A stretch of 64,000 bases of DNA from Aporrectodea caliginosa (lineage: Eukaryota; Annelida; Clitellata; Crassiclitellata; Lumbricidae): assembly GCA_020284085.1 (NCBI GenBank), contig JACEVL010000290.1, positions 40,001 through 104,000 of the forward strand, read 5' to 3'. The position numbers were made by a program, and so were the translations under genes. Under the pieces are notes generated by a model that was given only the letters and a program-made list of their open reading frames with translations, was not told the origin of the DNA and made no database searches. Below are positions 31,322 through 45,300 of the stretch, one piece after another (positions within the stretch are counted from its first letter, which is position 1; the number at the start of each line of letters is the position of its first letter).

Positions 31322-31967
31322 ATGCTCTGCGTTAGCTGCACGAATCGATTGGGAGACGCGGTTGGGCGGAACGCTGGATTAGACTATGAATGAAAGTAAG
31401 CGACGGTGGTGACACAAAAATGCTAGGCTTCGAACAACATTGAACGCAATTTCCCTTTTAATAAATATATGTTTTTATTGATTCTGTTCGTCGCTAGCGC
31501 AGCGAGGTGGTTGCGTATGCATTAGACTCGTATAACACGGTTGTTGCGCCCGTATACAGACGTCCTGGACTCCTGGGCAGTTATAATTAAGGGACCAGAG
31601 TGTGCTCGTTTCGTAACCAATTAGAACGATTTGAGGCTTGTCCTTTACGATTTATGGAAAGGGTTCTCAGTGTAGCCATGACACGGCGCTAGATAAATAG
31701 GTGTTGCGTAACATTCGGATTTTTCATCGCTTGGGTTCTGCTGGTTGTAGTAGTAGTTTCAGTTTAACGACACTGTGTGATAACAAAGATCATTGGCGTC
31801 GCCCTCCTCCTTTATCCAGGCTTGGGACTGGCACTGACAGAGTACAATCAGTGGCGGAGTTTGCTGGTAACAACAGGTGGGAGTTGAAAGATCTATGTTG
31901 GAGCATACCTAGAGGGAATTGTGTTTGTTTGTGTTTTGCTTGCCAATTTTGAGAAGATTCTTTTTGA
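31289..31967. promoter_or_regulatory. Candidate shared (divergent) promoter between CEP131 and the BK-like gene
   Basis: The two genes point away from each other, with about 650 bp between the CEP131 first-exon candidate and the channel start codon. The interval contains a CCAAT box on the plus strand (31617-31621), one on the minus strand (31348-31352) and a GC-box core GGGCGG (31364-31369). I looked for an RFX X-box, which would suit a cilium gene, and saw no convincing one. Transcription starts are not known. Confidence 0.4.
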
Positions 31968-32273
31968 ATGGGGAAAATGAATAGTCATTACAACATTACT
32001 CCCTTTAAAGCTCATGATGACCTGTGTCTGGAGACAAGGCGCTGGTACGTTTTCCTCGCATCGAGCCTCATTACCTTTGGAGTGGGATTTGTTCCACTGG
32101 TTTTGTGGAACATTGGAAATTATGTGTGGAAGACGTGCTTTCGAGAACCGAGAAGAGTGCAGCCAAAAGGAACCATCATAGAGACCGGAGAAGATTCCGT
32201 TGGCTGGATGACAGAGGCAAAAGACTGGGCTGGAGAACTTCTGTCTGGTCAGAGGAAAGTGGGACGTATAATG
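31968..32273 (+). CDS. BK-like exon 1: N-terminus, S0 and S0-S1 linker
   Basis: Encodes 102 residues, with an in-frame TGA immediately before the ATG, so the start lies in this exon (Met1 or Met4 of MGKM). [17 protein letters not shown] is S0 (human Slo1 SRRWWAFLASSMVTFF). [18 protein letters not shown] matches AEVGWMTSVKDWAGVMI. The donor is gtgagt, phase 0. Confidence 0.92.
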
Positions 32274-35200
32274 GTGAGTATTCAGCAAACTCAGGAATCA
32301 ATCTTTTATTTTTTTCACTACTCGACAGCTAGTACGCCTATATGTTGCAGAGAATTTGGAGTTTAATGCAGTAGGGATTTTTCACATAGATCTTTAGCCA
32401 GTTATATCATTAACAGGCCTCTCAATTTGTAACATGGACAATTGCCTCTGATAGTGCACAATTTTGAATGTGACTTATATGAATCAAGTGCAAATATAAA
32501 ACTCCAATATTTCCCAGTGCCACGCAACTGCTGCATCAGACAGAGAAACTTATTCACCTGCACTATATTTAGTAACATAACTAGGACTTTTCTATTGGGG
32601 GGGGGCTTAAGCCTTCAGCAGGGGAGTGCCGTAGCATGAGCCTATAGTGAGGCCAGGAGGCTTGATTTATTTTGGGGCTTCAGCTTCGTTTGGGGGCTTA
32701 AGCCCCAAGCCCAATGCTAGTTACATCCCTGACTACATCTATCAAATCAGCTCTTGAATATGGTTGTATGATCAGATTCGATGCCAGAATCCGAATTCAG
32801 AGGATCTGGACTCGGGACAAATGGTGCTAACGTGAAACTTGATATGGTAACGGGGGTCGTAAGATGGTCCAGGATCAGGTGTGGGAAATAATGGTTTGAA
32901 ATGTTCAAGTTTCAGTTTTGTTTTGATCAGAGAGCCCACATTCAGAGGTGAAAATAGAGGGTAAGTAAACTGATTGAGATCTTTCGACAGTTGTTTCTAA
33001 AGAGCTGGTGCAGCTCTTTAGAACCAAGGATAGGATGCAGAATTTGGGGCAGAAGAGACTAGAGATTGAGATGGAGAAAGGTAGAATGAGTAGATCTGGG
33101 TGGTTGGATCACGAGTCACTCAGATTTAGAGGTAGATAGACCAACTGATGAAGAGTCATGAATGACCAGAGGGTACCTGGAGCCTCGTAAAGTGGATATG
33201 CTTTGTAGGCTGCTATTAGCGCCGTGTATTGCAGGCTGTCTGTTCTGTTAGTATAGTTAAGATTGTTTCAATTGCATAACATGTAAATGTACAGCACAGT
33301 ACGTTTGTCAGCCTGCGCTTAATTAAAGAAAAGATATTATTATTATTATTATTCAAATGTAAGAGGGTTATGCCTCAGATTTAGAGGTAGATAGACCAAC
33401 TGATGAAGAGTCACGAATGACCAGAGGGTCTGGGGAAAGTGGATCCTCAGCAAGATCTGGGTTGGAGCAATTTATTATAATCTGTTTTGTTTTTGATTTG
33501 TTTGTTTGTTTTAAATCTTGTACTGCAATGGGTTTTTTTTTAGTTGTTTGGCTATGATTTAGCCCTAACATTGTTATTTAAGTTGAGTTTTCTATAGGTA
33601 TATGATCATAAAAATCGTCTTGCCATCAGTAAATGTAATGTGGAAAAAGGGCAGCCCTGCAATAGCGGATTATTTTATCCTTTAGGGCTGTCCTGTTGAG
33701 CATCAGCAGATTAACTCTTTTTTTAAATGACTGATTGTTAATTAATTGTGCTGTTGTTGATTCAATAAACGGCTGATTGATTGTCGATTGAATTTACAGC
33801 ATATCTTTTAAAAATTATGACTTATTAAAGGCAACTGTGCATAAACGTCGTGAGTGTCAGTTGGGATCAGGTTAGGCGTCGTGACTGAGAATGCTTGAAA
33901 CTTGTTTTGTCGTGTCTAATGCACAAGGCATGAACCTACGGCGCACCAAAACCAAGCCTTGTTCAGATCAATATTAAGGTCAGTCGGCTAAGACAGATGA
34001 AAAAATTGCTGTTTATGCTAGGTTATAGTCACCTAAAGCATCAAAGGCATTTGATATAGCTGACTCTTTTAACACATAGCTCTTGAAGGCATGTTTTGCT
34101 ATAGAGTAGAAAACGCCGTAGATCATGCTGGACTACTCTCGGAACAGTAAAAATCTATGAGCAAAATAGTGCTCAAATATAGCAAGGACAGGACCTAGTG
34201 TTGACGGTTGACACATTATGGGGCGCGGTGGTGTAGGGGTATGTTCGGTGCCTTGCAGCCGGAGGGTTGCGGGTTCGAATCCACCTCAAGCCACTGCGTA
34301 GGACCCTGGGCACAGTCCTTCACTCGCAATTGCTCATGCGCTTCGGCGTGAAACTCCGATTCAGTGTCCACGCTGTAGTCGGGAGCGCCTCTGAGTAGAA
34401 ATCTTGAAGGGGCGCTATAACAAGTGCTCATACATACATACATACATACAATACATACATACATTCAGAGTATGTAGTCCATGTTGTGCTGAGTGACAGG
34501 AATGACAACAGTAAGGGAGGAATTACAGCAATTGGGGTTAAGATGAGATTTGTGGCCTGATTTCTTTTTTATCAAAGCAGCAGTTGTTGCCTTTTGACCT
34601 AATTATTCAGATTTGTAGCCAGGTGTGGCTGACAACAATCCTAGAACACATCTGTTGAAAATTTCTATTGAAATATTGCATGTATGTATTTATGTATGTA
34701 TGTATGTATGGATGGATGGATGGATGGATGGATGTATGTATTTATGTATGTATGTATGTATGTATGTATGGATGGATGGATGTATGGATGGATGTATGGA
34801 TGGATGTATGGATGGATGTATGGATGGATGTATGGATGGATGTATGGATGGATGCATGCATGCATGCATGAATGCATCAAGATACTTAATACGCCTTTTA
34901 AGTCCGTCACAGATGCTTCATGCGTACAGTAGCTATCTCACTGATCTAAACAAGTGCATTTTAGGACAGTTTTATGTATATACAGGGTGGGCCAATAGGA
35001 ATGCAACAACTTTGACGCCTTATAACTTGAATACCTTTTATCTGAGCGTCTTGTCCAATATATCCGATTGAAGATAATTATCCATTTTATCATTCTGAAA
35101 AATATCTACGAGATACTATTACGACTTTTTGAGATAATGCTATTAATATTCGATGTGCCATTTTCTTGCCATAAAACTGCAAGAAAAAACAAAAGTCTGA

Positions 35201-38200
35201 AACTGAAGATGTCAATTCTAAACAATCACTTAGTACTAACAATTAATATCTTGAGTGAATTTATCATCAGTCAAACAAATACTCAATATGTCCACCACGT
35301 GCTTTAATGACTGCATCAACACGAGACGACCACTAATCGATGGCTGAGTCCACCAGTGCTTGGGTTATCTCAGCCCAGCAGCAAAGAATCACTTCTTTCA
35401 AATGTTCAACGTCACATATCGGTTCACGATAGACCAGTTGTTGAAGACAACCCCAGATCGAATAGTCAACCGGGTTTAAATCCGAACTGTTCGGTGGCCA
35501 GTTCTCCGGTTCAATTAACTCTGGCACGTTAGCGTTCAGATAGGCAACCGTAAGACGTGAACGATGAGCCGGCGCTCCATCTTGCTGAAAGATGTAACCA
35601 TCAACTCCAGACAGTTGGTGAATATCTCGTAGCAGTCCTCTTGCGAGTACTTCATCGCAGTAATAAACATTTTCACCTTAGCCTTTGGAGTAACAAAGAA
35701 TGGCGCCTTCTTTCCAAGCTTTGAAACAGCCAACGACATCATCACACTTTGTGAGCGGCGCCATGATGTTACATTCAAAATTGAGAGGTGTGCGCCGCAC
35801 CGAAATTTTATAACAACGGTGCCCTATATATCAGTGCAAGATTTGACACAGTAGTAGAGTGGATGATTACTTTCAATTTAGTATATTGGGCACGATGCTC
35901 GGATAACAATTGTTCAAGTTATATCCATTCAAATTAGTTGCATTCCTACTGGCCCACCCTGTATATATAAAGGTTATTAAATTTGTAAATGACTAAATGC
36001 ACATGGTAAATGACAAATGACAGGGAGTTCTCTGGAAGAGTTTACACGCTGTGTCCATATTATGATGTTTTAAATCAAAAGTGGGTTAGTTGACACTTGA
36101 TTGACTGGTATTAATCGTCCAGTTGGGTCTAACTACATGTAAGGCAGCACGTATATGCTGTCAATGGTTTCAGGTCATATTTTCACAAATTTATATGATA
36201 TTTTGATCTTTAATTGTAATTTACAGGTAGTGATGAATTTTGCTACATTTGGGAGTTTGATCATTTTCAAGATGGCAAATCTAGACCTGCAGTAGACAGT
36301 GCAGTGGAGAGTTGTCAGATATGATTTTGTAATGAACTGGTTCAATAAACTCGATTGATTGATTGATTGATGGAGACTACCATCTCTACGTGGGTGCTTG
36401 CATACATTTTTGCAAAAGCGAAAAACTAGAAGCAGAAAGATATGGAGATATCAGTTATGTTGATGTACAGGTTGAAAGTAAATAAGACACCATGGGAAAA
36501 GAAGTTGAAAGTAAATATTACATCATGGGAAAAGAAGTTGAAAGTAAATATTACACCATGGGAAAAGAAGTTAATAATATAAAAACTATTATTGTTTTAG
36601 CATCTGCGTATATTTAAAGAAATACTACTAATGTAAGTAATGAGGAGCTGCTGTGGACTAACTCAATGCTGAATCTGCACAACTATATGTATTTCAAAGG
36701 AATCTGGACTCTCAGTTGCTCCTTGTAAGCTTATACTTGGACCAAACATGAAACAAACCCCTAATTATGTTGTTAAATGATGACCCAGTTTCTTTACCCA
36801 AAATACAAGCACTCCCTTGTATAAATTAGCAAGCAAGCTGACCAGATAACAGGTTATACTATTTTGATTATTTAAAATTAATAATATTTTTAAATCTGTA
36901 TATTTAGATTCTCCCATTAGCTGCTTTAAACTTTGCGTTATGTATATAGCAATGCATTATTGACTGTGGAATATGGAGATGAGAGAACTGTGGGACTGAA
37001 CTATTGGGCTAATTGTTTGAGCGTAGTGGGAAATTTAGCATATGCAAGGAACTTGAAGCACATAAACAAATACATCTATTCCAAAAATTTATTGAGTTAA
37101 ATCAAGCTTTGGTCCAGAGTACAGACAAAGTTTGGTAATGATGATTGTAGCACAGCTAAGGAAAATATGCGATTTGGTAATTTCAGTTCTTTAGGAAATG
37201 CTCAAATGCTTTAATTTGTTGCAAACGCAAATGTGCATTGCATGTAGGACCTATGTCACATGTTTTTCTATTGCAGCTGTTATGTGTAGCCCTGATCCTG
37301 CTCTGCTCATTCAAAAACGAATTCAATCCAATCAGTTAGTGAGCTTCATACCACAGTCAGAATACTCATCATTGAATTGTTACTAGAGAAAAAGGTATAA
37401 AATGATCCATGAGTAGTATGTCCAATATAGAGGCTTGGATTCACCCTGGTGTTCGGCTATAGGACTTACTAGGTATACTCCATGTAACTATTAAATTGCT
37501 CTTTTCAGTGCAGCCTCTTGTAACAGTGGACAATAGGGTGACACAGCAGTTTTTTCCTCACTGACAGTTCATTTTCTTTCATGAAATGAGGGACTTAGTT
37601 TTGCTGTTCGCGTGTTGTCCTTAATCCTATTTTATGCCATTGTTGGCCTAATGAGTTCATCATATAAATGCAATTTATGTACAAGTTTTTCTAAGATGAC
37701 CATACGTCCTCATCCCGTTCATATTTCACATTTTTAACGGGTTAGATCTTTCACCACCGCTATCCATTTGAAATGGGAACCACACCATTTAAGGTTCATG
37801 TATGTAATGTAATTGGACATTTATATAGTGCCCCTTCAAGATATCACGCTCTCTGCGCTAGCCTTTTATGATGTTAAATGTCATTACGAACAAATATAAT
37901 ACATCAGTTAGCAAAACAATGCGAAGTAAGCTGAAAGAGTTGCCAACCAACCAACGGATTCCCGTCGAAAGCTGACAGATGGCATGGACGATCAGAGTCT
38001 CTGCCAGGTTGCATCGATAGGGTAATGTATTAGCTTTATTTGGAGCCTTGCTAGGCCGAGATTCAAATCTCTTAAATAATCCACCATCAGTATGCGAACC
38101 AACATCGTCCCACCCAGAGGCGCTTTGACGTACACCATGATCAATGTAGCAATATAGAAGTTGGCCTTGTGGCAACTTACTGTGTGTGGCATCAACACCG

Positions 38201-39246
38201 TGTATTATGAGCCACGTTCTACAGGGCTTCATTTTTCTTATGGTTTGCATGCAGTTTGTAGTATATCACAAGTCTGCTCGATTGCCAACCAAGGAAATGA
38301 GTCTTTCTTTAAAGCCTGCTGCCTCAATAAGGCTGATTAATCTAAAAAGGGAAATTATGCATTGCAGAAATGAGAACTCAGATGCAAATGAGTGCATACG
38401 TTACTTTTTTACTTTGATTTCTTCCAGAGGTGGGCATGATTAGTTAAATTGCTAATCAATTAGAATTAGAATTAGCTGCTGAATTTTGCTAATTGATTAG
38501 AATCAGAATTAGCAAAATCTTGTAGCTAATCGATTAGAATTAGAATTAGCCAAACTTAGATAAACAGCAAATCAATTAGCTACTTGATTAGTTAAATTGC
38601 TAATCGACTAGAATTGGAATTAGCAAAATCTGGTAGGTAATCGATTAGAATTAGAAGTAGCTGTTTGTCTAATCGATTAGTTACCCATCTCTGATTTCTT
38701 CATATTGAAAAATGCTGTAGGCAGTAGTTGACAAAATTGAACCTGTAGTAGGTAAAGTAAAAGCTTAATTTGCAATTCCTGTTACAAAATGTTTGGCTAC
38801 AGATGCTTGAGTCACTGTTAGTTGTTTTAAATTATGCAAAGGATTATGGGCAGCATTATGTTTGTATAGTTTGTTTAAAATAATTCACTGACACTAAAGT
38901 CAAATACCAGCTCAATCAGAAAACAGATTGTCATGCCAACACAGCTTCTAAATCTATTTGCTAACCTAATGACTTCTATTATGTGCCATTATAGCAATAC
39001 AAAAGTTATTAGTCGGTGGGTGCTTCAAATGAGGTCACAGTCAGGAACCATAATCCATTGGACCAGTGTAGTAGCACCTGGTAGGTCAGAAAAACAAAGA
39101 ATTTTGCAAGTTACCTATCAAAACAGCAGACTTTAACTACGAATTGTCACAAATGTTAATTTCCCCATTTTCTACAGTTGTTACCATAGCTACCATAGTT
39201 ACCGTCATATTGTTAGTCGGTGGTTTTCGTACTGTGTGTGTGTTTG

Positions 39247-39310
<64 letters not shown>

Positions 39311-42300
39311 ATATTGTGCGTGTGTGTGTGTGTGCATACTCTTCTTATTCTACCTACATGTATGTGTCATCTTCAATATATTAGCTAAACACAAAACAAT
39401 GAAATAACATACCAAGATCTGATGAAGAATTAGTCGAATATTGGAACTGCGATATATGTCTGGGGAGAACACTTGATGACAATAAAAGTTGTTCTGTTTT
39501 TATGTTTATCATTATATTACATGTATTATGCATGAACGAACTCCGTAAATGTGAATCTGAGGCACAAAGCAATTATCAGTGAAGGATTTGCTCATCAAAG
39601 TCCCTACACAGTAACCGCACTGGGATGCTCAAGAGCATATTGTCCACGTTACAAGCCGAGCATTCGACCAGTCGGTTACTACGTTCCACAATCAAAATCT
39701 ACAGAATAAAACTATTTAATTATTATGTTGTTGGTTCATGGTTAAACAGTTAATTAAAATCAAAACCCAGAGGTCATTTGAGCTTTGTAGTCTATTTCAA
39801 AAGAGGATTGAGTTAATTTAGTTAATTTATCAACTGGCAAACTATGAAGCTATTCTTTCAACCTCTCTGCATATTTGGTTCCCAGATGCTTCGTGAACTG
39901 CTCATCCTCGTTAAAAGAGTACCATCCAACAATAGCATTGTTATGCCCAGGGCACTCATTTCCCAATTTCCGCCCATAATTCAACTCTGTGTTTTCATTG
40001 GTGTGTCATCAATGGCCAATTACGACCTGTTCCTGAATCCACCATCGATGGCTAAATATCCGGTGGAAAGTCAAACTGTGCAGGTGGTCAATTGGTTGTC
40101 TCGAGTGATTCTCTGCATTCTGTTAATTTATCATCTACCAATGTCAAGTTCTATGGGTGGGGTACAGCATGGTGTCATTATTCTGATCCCGCAAATGACT
40201 TTTGCTAATAGTCTGGTCTGCTGTAGTGACTGCATCAGACGTGGAGTTGGAGGTGCATACTGATTGCATTTCTGAACACTTTGATGTTTACTCTTATTTC
40301 GATAAATTCTCTTCTGTCCAATGCTTCATCCTGAAACTACAGAGTCCATAACTACTTAACAAGAGCTGTAAAATGCACCCAAAATGCGAAAATATGGGTG
40401 GTAAACATCAGTTATTGATTTTGTAGATGCCTTCTTAGAGTCATCGACGACAATCAATGTGTTAAAACAAGTACTGTTTTAAAATGTATAATTTTGTAAA
40501 GCTTGTATTATTTTTCAAATTAGACTCGTTGTTCTTTTGCTGACTTTTTCTTCGCCAACATTGAATTCTATAACTAATATTCAGCTATGAGTGTTTTACT
40601 GTATTTTCAAATGAATCCCTGCCAGGTTAGTTGGTAATGCTGGTAACAGAGCTGCCTTCCATCCATTAGGCTGGAATATTCACTTATGTCTGAATATAAT
40701 ACGATAGATGACGTGTCTCTGGCTTCCTGCTGCTGGGCGAATTTCCTTTAAGATTATCTTGCTGGTATATGCCTTACTTGTTGGCAGGGAGCTCTGTCTT
40801 CCAGTCTTAGCTCAGCTGGGTCAGTGATTGCTGTGGCCTGCTGACTTTACCCCTGTCTTGAAATCACTCCACTGCAAAATTCCTGAATAGAATATAAAGT
40901 CCTATCCCTCACCTACAACACGCTTCAATCCTCTCAGCCCTCGTATCTCCATCAGTTGTTCTCGGTCAACCTCTTGTTCAACCCGTTCATCTTCCACCCT
41001 CACACTGCTCCGCCCTCCGGACCTCATCGCTTAAATTTGCAGATCGCTCCATAGCAATAGCTGTACCGCCTCTTTGGAACAAACTCCCGCCTGTGCTACG
41101 ACAAATATCCGATCCATCCTATGAACTCACCAAAACCTCACCTCTTGCTATCTCTCCACAGGTCTTCCACTCAAAACTGAAAACACTGCTTTTTCACTGC
41201 TTTTGTGGGCGCTGTAGAAATATCGAGTTTATGATTACGATTTAAGTCGGTATGCAGGTGCCATGTTTTCATTCTTCACTGTACAACTCATCTCATCATG
41301 CATTCTCAGATAGGAACCTCTTTACTGCTGCCTTGGCGGACCCCGGCCATGTTCTGAACCCGCTCCTCCCTCCTGTAAAGACACTCCCCTATTCCCTGCG
41401 TCCCAGACCACATGCGAATTGTCCCACAGGCTGACAACTTAATGAGAAAAACGTTTTTAACAAGAATGCTTTATAATGTGTAATTTCATGTAAACCAAAG
41501 TGCGGTTATGCAGTTGGATAAATAAAGAATATACTTACTTACTTACTTCATGATGTACTGGACTATTGCATTTGCGTACTGTTGCTTAATTGTGCAGCAA
41601 GCATTTTCAAACTGTCTTAAAATGTGCTTGTTTCTATCAGTTGGATAGTCATATGCACACATTGCACAGGCTATTGTGAGCTTATAATATGCACTATATA
41701 ACAATCTTCATCCATACATTGAATTTCGTGTTGTTTGCCGTTTGCAGTTAGTGTTATATAATTATTATAATGGTGTTATTTATGTGCCTTTCCTAATTAT
41801 GATGATGATGATGATGATAATAATGCATGCACACATACATACATACAAATACATACATACATATATATACATGCATACTGATATACATACATACATATGT
41901 ACATGTGTAAATTACATACATTACATACATACATGCATATATACAGACATTACATACATACATACATACATACATGCATACATACATACATACATACATT
42001 ACATACATGCATACATGCATACATACATTACATACATGCATACATACATACATACATACATGCATACACACATACATGCATAATGATTATGGTGGTTGTG
42101 ATGATAAAACAAATTGAGTGAGTATTTATTGATATTTTCAGAGTTCAGTCGTCCTTGTTCTTAGTCTCGGTTCTCTCGTCATATACCTCATTGATGCGGC
42201 ACGGTAAGACAAAACAATTGTTGTTTACACAGTCTTCGGCATAGGCCATGATTGACGCTCTGTTGACTTGTTGCTATGTGCCGTTATGGTGCAGCTCATA

Positions 42301-45300
42301 GAACAGCCAAGGTGCATTGAATGATAATTTTACGGTCAATTTACATGGAAATTAGCCATGTCCATTGACAGCCATACATCGCAACACCCACCTATCTCCA
42401 AATTCAGAATTAAATATTCGTGTAGTGCTATCGTTGTAGCCAAGTGGCTTAGTCATTTGTCCATGGGTTGATTTTCGATTGCTTTCTTTACAGAATTATA
42501 TAATACCGATTGAGGGCTTTTTCGAGTTGATTTTCATGCTGGAGTAGATCTATTTCCTTGAAATTTAGGATAAGATTTGGTTGAACCTTTTCCTAATAAG
42601 CTAGTTCAGCATTAGCAATGCGCATACATTTACTTTTATATAGGTCACCGTTCACAAACAAACAGAATGGTGCCATTAGCGATCTGTTGCAATGTGTTTT
42701 TAATTTATTATAAACTAGTATTGAATAATACAATCAAATATTTTCTAATATTATTTGCATCAAACTAGATCATAGCAATATCGCTAACCGCACAATTTCT
42801 GTTTGTTTGTGAGTGGTGACCTATATAAAAGTAAAGTGGCTGCGCATGCGCATTGCTAATGCTGAACTAGCTTATTGTTTTCCATCAGCATGTCAAAGAA
42901 TTCTTGACAAAAGCAGACTTTCTGTTTTGATGTCTTTTGCATCACTAAGGGCTTATCTTCTAAGGATTATATCAGATAGCACAGGCATAACTTTGGTCTA
43001 ACAAGTGGGGAACCAATTAAATTTTGCACTGTTTTCCCTTTCCAATTGTTAAATATTAATTACAATGGCATTGTTTATATGCCATGCCTGATGATGATGA
43101 CGATGATGACGACTATGATGATAATAATATTATAATAATATTATAATGACTAATAATAATAATAATAATAATAATAGTAACAATAGTAATATTAATAACA
43201 ACAATAATAATAATAATATTTACTTCTGAAAAGGTTTACTGTGACGCTTTTAGAAAGAAAATGATGATGCTCATCAGGATGATGATGCTTAGTGATTGTT
43301 TTGAGTCTTGATGACTCAAATGAAGCCTTCCTCCTGGAAAATAATAATGGGCAGTGTTTCTCCAGGGTATGAAAAATGGGAGGTTACGGTACCCATCAGT
43401 CAAAAAAGTGGGGGTTGCAAGTACCCCTCATGCCCCAAATATTACACCTATTAGTATAGGATTAAATGGAAGAGAACTTTAACATAACTTGTATGGCATG
43501 ATTGCCAATTGGTTAGAGCAGACGATGTTTTTCTTGCCCCCGTAGCCTTGCCTAATGACTACACAATTTCATTAATTTTGTTATTGCAGGCTTGTTGTGG
43601 CGAGTCCGTTCGACACGGACTTGTTCTAAGTAGGCCTATCAGAATAAGATAAATTTGAGTTCTTTATGTGCAAAACCTAGAAACTAGAATACATTGACTT
43701 TTCGACCGTGACTAATCATGATGATCAAAATTAAGACTGTATTTATATTTAAGCCTAATTTGACTGTATGCTAAAAAAATGCACCATGTAAGATTTAGTT
43801 TTGAAAATTTTTCTTGGACGGGCTCACCGAGCCCCCTTCCTCATTTTTCTCAGAGGCCTTTGGCACCCTAGCCCACCATTTGCAGGAAAATATTGCCACT
43901 GCCCCACCATTGAAAAAGGTGTGATACCTCTGGTACAAAAGAGTGCTCACCTGTAATCAGGGCCATGATTTTAAGGCTAGTGAGGACTAATTTGGGTGCT
44001 GTGATTACCTACCAAAGACTTCCGCTTTGAAACCACCCGTCCACCACGCACATATTAATAAAATGCGGGCCCCTTAAAACTGCGGGTCCGGGTGCTGCAG
44101 CACCCTTAGCACCCCCTTAATGCGGGCCTGCCTGTAATGTGGAGAGTATGGTTCGATCCTCTGCTAAGGCGGTCACAATGTAGAGACTGTGAGCATGACC
44201 CTCACGCACTGTTGCACACTGCCATAGATGTTCTGTTGTATGGTCATAAGTAAGTAGCCTTTATTTGCAACTGACAAGTCCACATGCATTATGCAATTCT
44301 GAACTTTTGTGGGAGAGCAGTATTATTATTATTTATTATTAATTAAATTTGTAACATGCACATGGTTACTCTGAAATGCGAATCTGAGGTGAGGATGGTC
44401 AGTTGCCAGGAAAAGATGTAGTTAGATATCCAAGTGCTTGAAAGCCAAAGAAAGATAGTGTGTTTTGAGCCACGTTTTGAAGGAAGTAGGTGAATTTGAG
44501 TTACGAAGAGAGTGGCAGTCGATTCCATTCCTTGGGGGGAGGGCAGAGGCATGGATGCATGTGATGCATGCTTAGAGCTCGTGATTAAATGGAGTTAATA
44601 ATAATAATTCTTCCATGAAACTGTTTTGCATCGTGGTTTGGCTAAAAGACTCGTGATCAAATGGAGTTGTTTGTATAGTATTCTATTATATTGTATTAGA
44701 CACTGAAAATTTCCAAATAATTACTAGCAAAATTTGGCCATAGTTGACCTTGGCAACAGTTGAGAATTTTTTTCTGTAACTGATTTGAGTTATCATGAAT
44801 AAAACTGTTGATTTTCCTTTTCTGTGGAAATTGTACGGTTTTTTCTAGGTGTGCTTTGTGGAAATTAACAAATTATTTCGACATTCCCTATTGTGATATT
44901 GTGAGAATTCACATTCCATGTTCGATTCAGAAGAGAGCATTTGTCAGATCTTCAATATATAAGCATGAAGGCTCGGCATAAGTTATTTGCAGTTGCCTTG
45001 CACTGAGATTCAAGCAAATGTCAGCAAACAGAATTTATGGATTTTACAGGTGCCAGGTCATACATTCTGCACCATATTGTCTGTGATGACTAGTTTCCTT
45101 CCTGCCTTAGTCTTCTGAGATGCATGTTGTCTAGTGCTTAGCTTGCTGCCTGACAATTGACAAGTTGGGATTCAAATCAGAGATGGGTAACTAATCGATT
45201 AGATTGTGATCGATTAGCTAACGATTAGGCAAGCAGATAATTCTAATTCTAATCGATTAGCTACAAGATTTTGCTAATTCTAATTCTAATCAATTAGAAA

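Noticed and set aside
31690..31730. Possible RFX X-box (GTTGCGTAAC near 31702) in the shared upstream region
   Set aside because: Only half-matches the X-box consensus and the spacing is wrong; too weak to call.
34220..34300. Possible true tRNA gene (A- and B-box-like words)
   Set aside because: The same head occurs in several copies fused to one body and a simple-repeat tail, with target-site duplications in one case. That is a SINE, not a tRNA gene.
34625..35071. Long open frame of [12 protein letters not shown] type
   Set aside because: A by-product of the (TGTA/TGGA)n microsatellite; period-4 repeats stay open in several frames.
39137..39407. Open frames rich in Val-Cys or His-Thr
   Set aside because: Translation of the (GT)n microsatellite on both strands.
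41742..42121. Open frames rich in Tyr-Ile-His-Thr
   Set aside because: Translation of the (CATA)n microsatellite just before BK exon 2.
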